Assembly: GCF_021202945.1 (NCBI RefSeq)
Contig: NZ_JAJOYR010000001.1
Span: 1,903,543-1,967,542 of the forward strand
Direction of reading: 5' to 3'
Length of the DNA: 64,000 nt
Source: Stenotrophomonas sp. SY1
GTDB taxonomy: Bacteria; Pseudomonadota; Gammaproteobacteria; Xanthomonadales; Xanthomonadaceae
Below the pieces are notes generated by a model that was not told the DNA's origin, made no database searches, and was given only the letters and a program-made list of their open reading frames with translations. Shown here piece by piece: positions 58,403 to 64,000 of the stretch; within the stretch, counting starts at the first letter, position 1, and each line of letters begins with the position of its first letter. Position numbers and translations under genes: made by a program.

Positions 58403-59679
58403 TGTCGTCCTCCGCCGATACGGGAATGGTCATGAGTGATATCCGCACGCTGGCATTGCAATGCCGAGATGCCGCCCAGCAGCTGGGCCAGCTTTCCACG
58501 CAGGCACGTAGCGCGCTGCTGATGTCGATGGCGGACGCGTTGGATGCCGATGCGCCGGGCATTCTTGCCGCCAACGAGAAGGATCTGCAGGCCGCACGCG
58601 ACAAGGGCGTGGGCACCGCGATGCTCGACCGGTTGGCATTGAATCCGTCGCGCCTGGCGGGCGTTGCCGATGCGTTGCGCGAGGTGGCGGCATTGCCGGA
58701 CCCGGTGGGCGAGGTGACCCGCGATTACGTGCGGCCCAACGGCATCCGCGTGCAGAAGGTGCGGGTGCCGCTGGGCGTGATCGCGATGATCTACGAGGCG
58801 CGGCCGAACGTCACCGCCGATGCCGCCGCGTTGTGTATCAAGGCGGGCAACGGCGTGATCCTGCGCGGTGGCTCGGAGGCCATTCATTCCAACACGGCCA
58901 TTGCCGCCAGTCTGAAACGCGCCCTGCGCCAGGCCGGTCTTCCCGAAGCGGCATTGACCCTGGTGGAAGACCTGCGTCGCGAAACCATGTTGGAGCTGTT
59001 GCAGCTAAACGACATCATCGATCTGGCGATTCCGCGGGGTGGCGAAGGCCTGATCCGTTTCGTGGCCGAACATGCGCGGGTGCCGGTGATCAAGCACTAC
59101 AAGGGTGTGTGCCATCTGTTTGTGGATGACAGCGCGGATGTGGACCTGGCGGTGCGCCTGCTGGTCGATGGCAAGGTGTCGCGTCCGGCGGCCTGCAATT
59201 CGCTGGAAACGCTGCTGGTGCACGAGGCCATCGCGTCGCGATTCCTGCCGGTTGCCGCGGCTGCATTGCGCGAGCGCAGCGTGGAACTGCGTGGTGATGC
59301 GGCCACGCAGGCGCTGCTGCAGGACGTGTTGTCGGCAACTGAAGACGACTACGCAGCTGAGTACCTGGATCTGATCCTTGCGATCCGCGTGGTGCCGGAT
59401 ATCGGCGCGGCCATCGCGCATATCCAGCAGTACACCTCCGATCACACCGAAGTGATCGCCACCGGCAATCCCGCTCACGGCGAAGCTTTCGTGCATGCAC
59501 TGCGCTCGGCGGTGGTGATGGTCAACGCCTCGTCACGCTTCTCCGACGGTGGCGAGCTGGGCTTGGGGGCGGAGATCGGCATCTCCACTACCCGCCTGCA
59601 CTCCTATGGCCCGATGGGGCTGGAAGCGCTCACCGTCGAGCGTTTCGTGGTGCGTGGTGAGGGCCAGGTTCGGCATTGA
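58402..59679 (+). CDS. proA: Glutamate-5-semialdehyde dehydrogenase (gamma-glutamyl phosphate reductase)
   Basis: Second step of proline synthesis, using NADPH. A 425-residue aldehyde dehydrogenase superfamily enzyme: [70 protein letters not shown], and the catalytic cysteine in [17 protein letters not shown] 58402 overlaps the proB stop by one base, favouring this start; ATG 58432 ([10 protein letters not shown]) is an alternative with a weak site. A paired repeat follows the stop, before the convergent pga operon. Confidence 0.95.
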   Translation: MSSSADTGMVMSDIRTLALQCRDAAQQLGQLSTQARSALLMSMADALDADAPGILAANEKDLQAARDKGVGTAMLDRLALNPSRLAGVADALREVAALPDPVGEVTRDYVRPNGIRVQKVRVPLGVIAMIYEARPNVTADAAALCIKAGNGVILRGGSEAIHSNTAIAASLKRALRQAGLPEAALTLVEDLRRETMLELLQLNDIIDLAIPRGGEGLIRFVAEHARVPVIKHYKGVCHLFVDDSADVDLAVRLLVDGKVSRPAACNSLETLLVHEAIASRFLPVAAAALRERSVELRGDAATQALLQDVLSATEDDYAAEYLDLILAIRVVPDIGAAIAHIQQYTSDHTEVIATGNPAHGEAFVHALRSAVVMVNASSRFSDGGELGLGAEIGISTTRLHSYGPMGLEALTVERFVVRGEGQVRH

Positions 59680-59721
59680 GTTGCAGGAGTGGTGTGCAGG
59701 TCGTTCCGCTGAACTGCGCTT

Positions 59722-59843
59722 TTGTAGGAGCGGCGTGAGCCGCGAAGCTGATGATGCGGCGGCTGCGCACGCGGTGTGCAATTGCAGGTTCTGCGTAGGC
59801 AGGACCGTTGCCAGTTTCGCGGCTTACGCCGCTCCTACAGGGC
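59722..59843. repeat. Paired TGTAGGAGCGGC repeat between proA and pgaD
   Basis: TTTTGTAGGAGCGGCGTGAG plus CCGCGAAGCTG at about 59720-59750 and an inverted copy AGTTTCGCGG plus CTTACGCCGCTCCTACAG at about 59813-59840. It lies between convergent genes. Confidence 0.85.
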
Positions 59844-59858
59844 CAGGCGCGTTGGTGT

Positions 59859-60413
59859 TTACAACAACGCGTCTTCGACTGAGTCGCGGTGCTCGACGAT
59901 CTTCACCCGCGCACGGCTGGCTTCTTCCTTGGGCATGGCCTGCTGGCGGGTGAAGCCTACCGGACGCGCATGGTCATCCATATGCAGCACCACCGACTTG
60001 CTGCCGGCCAATCCGTCTGCCAGCGCGGCGCTGGCGCCCAGGTCGTGTGCAATCTTCTCGATACTGATCGGCGCAACCGCGCTGCGGCGTTCCTTGCCGG
60101 TGAAGCGGATGCGGTTGTACTCGGCCCACGCGATCAATGCGACGGCGCAGCACAGAAGGATCACCGGCACCGCCATCAGCAGGAACGGGTCCACCTGGTC
60201 CTGATACTCGTACAACTGCCGCCACGCCAGGCGGATGCCGAACAACCACGACAGCAAGGTCAGCAGCGGTACGCAAAGCACCATCAGGAACGCCCAGAAC
60301 GCCACGTTCACCGCGCCCCACAAGGTGCGCTGCACGCGCGGTTGCTCGCGCGGCTTGCGGATCAGGCGCGAATCAAACTTGGTGCCGCTGCTGTTGTCCG
60401 GTTTGGTGTTCAT
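59859..60413 (-). CDS. pgaD: PgaD-like poly-N-acetylglucosamine synthesis protein
   Basis: A 184-residue inner-membrane protein. Two membrane segments (about 32-58 AFWAFLMVLCVPLLTLLSWLFG and 75-97 FLLMAVPVILLCCAVALIAWAEYNRIRF) match PgaD/HmsS. That protein binds the synthase PgaC and, with it, senses c-di-GMP. The cytosolic C-terminus is longer than in E. coli PgaD (137 residues), with an added charged tail of about 50 residues. The start overlaps the pgaC stop (ATGA). Last gene of the operon. Confidence 0.85.
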   Translation of the reverse strand: MNTKPDNSSGTKFDSRLIRKPREQPRVQRTLWGAVNVAFWAFLMVLCVPLLTLLSWLFGIRLAWRQLYEYQDQVDPFLLMAVPVILLCCAVALIAWAEYNRIRFTGKERRSAVAPISIEKIAHDLGASAALADGLAGSKSVVLHMDDHARPVGFTRQQAMPKEEASRARVKIVEHRDSVEDALL

Positions 60414-61663
60414 CGTATTCCCCGGTCAGGGCTGACCCAGATGGCGCGCTTGCCGCGCCGCTTGAGCAATGTCTTGGGCAGGGCGACCACGGTGGTGCAC
60501 AGGCTGATCAGCCAGTACGCCATCGGGTACCAGATCACCCAGAAGTAGTTGCGGCCCACGTGGGTTTCGTAACGCCGGTCGATGATCAGGCTGCTGGCGA
60601 ACTGCGCCAGGCAGACCAGCGCCAGAATCACGCCATGCCATTGCGGCAGCACGGTGGCGATGTACAGCTGTGGCGGCATCGGAATGAACTTGCCCAGCGC
60701 CCACAGCACCAGGATGGCGGCCATGGTGTAGGCCCACAGCACACTGAGCAGATACTCCAGCAGCACGCCCCACATGCGGCGTTTGCGCCAGCTCAACAAC
60801 GAAGTGGCATGCCGCAGCATCACTTCCACGCCGCCCTGGGCCCAGCGCAGACGCTGCTTCCACAGGCCTTTGAGGGTTTCCGGCATCAGGATGAAGCACA
60901 GCGCATTGGGCTCGTAACGGATGTCCCAATGATCCAGCTGCAACCGCCAGCTGATGTCGATGTCCTCGGTGATCATGTCATCGGCCCAGTAGCCGATGCG
61001 ATGCAGCGCGGTACGACGGAAGCCGGCGATCACTCCGGAGATGGTGAAGATGCGCCCGTACACGCGCTGGGTGCGTTTGATCATGCCGATGATCGAGGAG
61101 AACTCGGCCACCTGCAGCCGGCCCAGCAGCGTGGAGCGGTTGCGGATGCGCGGGTTGCCGGTGACCGCACCCACGCGCGGCCCGGAGGTCAGGTGCCAGA
61201 TCATCCAGTGCATGGCGTACTCCTCCAGCATGGCATCGCCGTCGATGCACACCAGGTACTCCGAGCGCGCCGCCAGCGCGCCCATGCGCAGGGCATTGGC
61301 CTTGCCCAGGTTGCGATCCAGGTGGATCACGCGCAGGCGCGCGTGCTGGGTAGCCAGTACGTCGAGGCGGGCGCCAGTGTCGTCGCTGCTGCCATCGTTG
61401 ATCGCGATGACTTCGTAGTCCGGGTAGTTCTGGCTCAGCGCGGCGCTGAGGGTGTCTTCCAGATTGTCCGCTTCGTTGTGGCAGGGGATGAGGATGCTGG
61501 CGAACGGATACTCCGCCATCGGCGGCGGGTCGGTGCGGTCACGCGCCTTGCGCTCGCGACGGAAGAAGTAATACAGGCCGCCGACCATCCACAGGAACGC
61601 CATCACCAGCGGGTAGAAGAAGGCGAACTGCAACAGCCCGTACAGGATCGGATGCATCTGCAC
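60410..61663 (-). CDS. pgaC: Poly-beta-1,6-N-acetylglucosamine synthase
   Basis: Membrane-bound family 2 glycosyltransferase polymerising N-acetylglucosamine from UDP-GlcNAc. The 417-residue protein has membrane segments at both ends and the catalytic set AINDGSSDDTGAR, CIDGDAML, MITEDIDISWRLQ and WKQRLRWAQGG (QxxRW). GTG 61663 (VQMHPILYG) is preferred over ATG 61657: GAGGAG is at normal distance and only one base separates it from the pgaB stop. The frame extends further upstream without family similarity. Confidence 0.93.
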   Translation of the reverse strand: MQMHPILYGLLQFAFFYPLVMAFLWMVGGLYYFFRRERKARDRTDPPPMAEYPFASILIPCHNEADNLEDTLSAALSQNYPDYEVIAINDGSSDDTGARLDVLATQHARLRVIHLDRNLGKANALRMGALAARSEYLVCIDGDAMLEEYAMHWMIWHLTSGPRVGAVTGNPRIRNRSTLLGRLQVAEFSSIIGMIKRTQRVYGRIFTISGVIAGFRRTALHRIGYWADDMITEDIDISWRLQLDHWDIRYEPNALCFILMPETLKGLWKQRLRWAQGGVEVMLRHATSLLSWRKRRMWGVLLEYLLSVLWAYTMAAILVLWALGKFIPMPPQLYIATVLPQWHGVILALVCLAQFASSLIIDRRYETHVGRNYFWVIWYPMAYWLISLCTTVVALPKTLLKRRGKRAIWVSPDRGIR

Positions 61664-61664
61664 G

Positions 61665-63563
61665 TCACTTCTCCTCGTAGGGGAAGTTGCGTACCGACAT
61701 GGTCGCGCGTGCATCCTCCAGCGCCGGGCGGTTGGCGATGAAGTCATCCGGGTACCAGCCCATGTGCTTGACGCCGGCAGCCTGCAGGCGTCGCACCAAG
61801 GCGCGCAGCTGCGCACCGTCGATGGGCTTGCGGGTGCGCCAGTCCACGGTCTGCAGCTCGAACAGGGTGTGCTTGAACTGCGGGTCCTGCACGCGCACCG
61901 CTTCGACCAGCTGGTCCAGCCAACGCTCCGGGTGGCGGCTGCCTTCCATCCACGGCATCGCCATCAGCGCGGTGTGCGTGTAGGCGCGGTTGAACAGGTC
62001 CAGGCGTTGGGCGAACCAGGCCGAGCTGTGCGGCTGCAGTACCGGCTGTGCGTACAGGTTGCGTACGGTGGCCAGCTTCGGCCGCCAGCGCTGGGCGGCG
62101 TCGCGCAGTTCCAGGGTGAAGTCGATCAGCGCATGGGTGCGCGCGCCGTCCTCGCCTTCGGCCGGCAGGTGCGCCAGCTCGGTATCGCGCAGGTAGGCGT
62201 CATCGTGGAACAACAGGCCTTCCATATAGGAATTGATGGCCAGGTCTTCGTAGATGTCCTTGATGATCCGGCGCACCTGCGGCTGGGTGAAATCAAGCCG
62301 GAAGATGCCGTCGTGTTCGGGGCTCCGGATCTTCAGTGCGTCGCGGATGGCCGGGTCTTTCAACTCGAAGCCAAGTACCGGCAGCCAGGCGTAGACCTTC
62401 ACCCCGGCGCGGGTCTTCAGCTGCCACGCGACGCGGTTGAACAGGTCCGCACGCATCGGCAGGTGCCGGTTGGGGAAGTACAGCGCATCGGCCGAGCCGT
62501 TTCCGTCGGGGTCGGCGAATGCCTGCAGGTAAACGTGGCTGGGGCCGATGCGCTTGACCCGCTCGATCAGCGCATCGAGATTGCGCGACTGCTGCTGCGG
62601 GTCATCGTCGTAGACCATGTCCAGATCGATCTGCAATGCGCGCACGTTCTGCAGGTCGGTGTCACGGCGCAGCTCGCGGGCCAGGCTGGGGACGGTGGGG
62701 TTGTCCACCATCAGCAACCGCGCCAGTCCGCCAAGATCATCGGTGACCGGCGTGCTGCGTCCTTCCAGGTCGAAGGAAACCTCCATGCCCAGTTGCCTGG
62801 CCAGGTCATTTGTATAAGCGTTGTAGGCGGCGTAGGGCCAGACGATGGCGCGCGGTTTGCTGCCGGTGTTCTCGCTGATGCGCTGCACGCTGCGGGCCAG
62901 GTCGTCGCGGATGCGCTGCTCGTAGGCCTGCGGGGTTTCATAGCTGGCCGTGGCCGGGTCGTAGACGCGGGTGATCACCGCCGGGGTGGAGTTGCCCTGC
63001 GGATTGGACTGCACGCCGTGGTGCAGGTTGTCGGTATGGCTGGCGACCTCGACCAGGCCGCTGGCCTGCATCTCACGGATCTGCTGCCAGGTCAGGAAGT
63101 CATCGCCGTTGAACGGGCGGTAGCCGTAATCGATGCTGCGCCCCGGTGCCATGTCCACGTAGTCGGTGATCACTGCGATCAGCGCCGGGTAGTTGTAGGC
63201 GCGCAGCAGCGGGAACACTTTGGTGTAGACGCTGCGCAGGCCATCGTCGAAGGTCAGCAGCACCGGCTGCGGCGGCAACGGAGTGCCACCGCGCGAGGCC
63301 TCGATCAGCTGTGACAGCGAGACCGGGTGGTAGCCATGGGTGGACAACCAATCCAGGTGCGCGGCGAAGTTCTGCGTGCTGACCGCGTACAGGTCGGGGT
63401 CGCCACGGCGCACGACATCGTCGCGGATGTCGTGGTAGCTCAGTACCAGCAGGCCGTTGTCGGCTGCGTCCAGCTCGACGTCGGGCGCACGCGCGTGGGC
63501 GCTGCCGACACAGCAGAGCAATGCCAACATCCAGATGGCGAAACGGGTGAAGTTGTTGCGCAT
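61665..63563 (-). CDS. pgaB: Poly-beta-1,6-N-acetylglucosamine N-deacetylase
   Basis: Deacetylates the polymer in the periplasm before export. The 632-residue protein has a signal peptide (LALLCCVGSAHA, not a lipobox in standard form), a CE4 polysaccharide deacetylase domain (about 45-280; LSYHDIRDD, LTFDDGLRS, ASHTDNLHHG with metal ligands) and a C-terminal glycoside-hydrolase-like domain (about 300-620; VRALQIDLDMVYDDDP, VYLQAFADPDGNGSADALYFPNRHLPM, LLFHDDAYLRD). E. coli PgaB is a lipoprotein of 672 residues. One base separates its start from the pgaA stop. Confidence 0.93.
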   Translation of the reverse strand: MRNNFTRFAIWMLALLCCVGSAHARAPDVELDAADNGLLVLSYHDIRDDVVRRGDPDLYAVSTQNFAAHLDWLSTHGYHPVSLSQLIEASRGGTPLPPQPVLLTFDDGLRSVYTKVFPLLRAYNYPALIAVITDYVDMAPGRSIDYGYRPFNGDDFLTWQQIREMQASGLVEVASHTDNLHHGVQSNPQGNSTPAVITRVYDPATASYETPQAYEQRIRDDLARSVQRISENTGSKPRAIVWPYAAYNAYTNDLARQLGMEVSFDLEGRSTPVTDDLGGLARLLMVDNPTVPSLARELRRDTDLQNVRALQIDLDMVYDDDPQQQSRNLDALIERVKRIGPSHVYLQAFADPDGNGSADALYFPNRHLPMRADLFNRVAWQLKTRAGVKVYAWLPVLGFELKDPAIRDALKIRSPEHDGIFRLDFTQPQVRRIIKDIYEDLAINSYMEGLLFHDDAYLRDTELAHLPAEGEDGARTHALIDFTLELRDAAQRWRPKLATVRNLYAQPVLQPHSSAWFAQRLDLFNRAYTHTALMAMPWMEGSRHPERWLDQLVEAVRVQDPQFKHTLFELQTVDWRTRKPIDGAQLRALVRRLQAAGVKHMGWYPDDFIANRPALEDARATMSVRNFPYEEK

Positions 63564-63564
63564 T

Positions 63565-64000
63565 TCATTGTCCCCAGTGGATCGCGGCATCCAGGCCGAT
63601 ATGTCGCTCACGTCGTCCGTCATAGACCGGCCGCGACCAGCGCACGCCGTATTCCAGAACCCGCCCCATGCCGATCTGCCATTCGTGGCGATAGCCCGCA
63701 CTGGGCACCAGCGCGCTGCCATATCCGCGTTGCCAGTAGTTGCCCAGCGACAGTTCCAGCCGCTGCTTGAAATGGCGGTCGTAGCGCTGCCAGGTCCTGT
63801 GCTCCAGGCGCAGGCCGAGTTCGGCAAGGCCGTCGCGCTCCGGGTTGAAGTAGGGCACATCACTGCGGCTGGCTCGGCCCAGGTAGCCGCTGCCGACGCC
63901 GGTGACCTGCAACTTGGGCAGGGTCAGCAAGCGTTGCTCGATGCTGCTGCTGAGCAGGTCGCGGTTGTTGTCGTCGGCATAGTGGAAGCGGCTGGCACTG
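63565..64000 (-). CDS. pgaA: Outer-membrane poly-N-acetylglucosamine export porin PgaA, C-terminal part
   Basis: The last 144 codons of a protein that continues beyond the right edge. The visible part is alternating aromatic/polar beta strands with arginine-rich turns (RLEHRTWQRYDRHFKQRLELSLGNYWQRG, SAGYRHEWQIGMGRVLEYGVRWSRPVYDG) ending in IGLDAAIHWGQ, the pattern of an outer-membrane barrel C-terminus. The position ahead of pgaB identifies it as PgaA/HmsH, which has an N-terminal TPR part and a 16-strand barrel. First visible gene of the pga operon; its promoter lies outside. Confidence 0.85.
   Translation of the reverse strand, partial: SASRFHYADDNNRDLLSSSIEQRLLTLPKLQVTGVGSGYLGRASRSDVPYFNPERDGLAELGLRLEHRTWQRYDRHFKQRLELSLGNYWQRGYGSALVPSAGYRHEWQIGMGRVLEYGVRWSRPVYDGRRERHIGLDAAIHWGQ

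Overview
The window is a GC-rich, gene-dense chromosomal segment from a gammaproteobacterium of the Xanthomonadaceae (Lysobacterales), most like Stenotrophomonas. The assignment rests on three things: the acetylated arginine pathway (acetylornithine transcarbamylase argF', acetylcitrulline deacetylase argE', and a fused acetylglutamate synthase-kinase); a dksA gene with a long Lys/Ala-rich tail; and dense palindromic repeats of the two kinds usual in xanthomonads. One kind is CCCTCTCCCGC..GCGGGAGAGGGG with CTCATCCGCCC..GGGCACCTTCTCCC. The other is TGTAGGAGCGGC..GCCGCGAAGC. I saw no tRNA, rRNA, insertion sequence, integrase, prophage or CRISPR array.

Layout. 1-4.3 kb: ribosomal oxygenase roxA (cut by the window edge), purB and fumC, with a decayed tandem copy of the purB 3' end. 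4.6-9.9 kb: an eight-gene leftward operon (lipoprotein, YtrA-type GntR regulator, ABC ATPase, ABC permease, DUF4097-like protein, two YggN/DUF2884-like proteins and a short third relative) behind a GGTG-N16-CACC operator. 9.9-14 kb: secreted glutathione peroxidase, FKBP-type isomerase, ugd, slyX and a DUF2058 gene. 14.6-21.9 kb: a leftward operon led by an ArsR-methyltransferase fusion (SahR-like), followed by metH split into two genes with a short-chain dehydrogenase gene between them, a papain-fold hydrolase and an MFS transporter. The large MetH half carries an in-frame palindromic repeat element. 22-28.5 kb: acyl-CoA dehydrogenase and an RND efflux pair with a TetR regulator. 28.7-36 kb: the 1660-residue NAD-glutamate dehydrogenase, NAD kinase and 5'-nucleotidase, with an unusual tandem repeat between the first two. 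36.7-45.6 kb: trimethylamine monooxygenase, small proteins, yidD-dihydroorotase-M23 peptidase, the tailed dksA, a deaminase and an MFS transporter. 45.6-47.6 kb: sufE and cysS. 48.6-59.7 kb: the arginine/proline cluster argF'-argG-argE'-argAB-GNAT-argC-argH-yciI-proB-proA. 59.8-64 kb: the pgaABCD exopolysaccharide operon, with pgaA cut by the window edge.

Most of the window is core metabolism. The parts that stand out are the regulated envelope/ABC operon, the SahR-metH operon with its intercalated genes, the repeat element inside metH, and the histone-tailed DksA. Gene starts were chosen from ribosome-binding sites, operon overlaps and family lengths, so several differ from the longest open frame.
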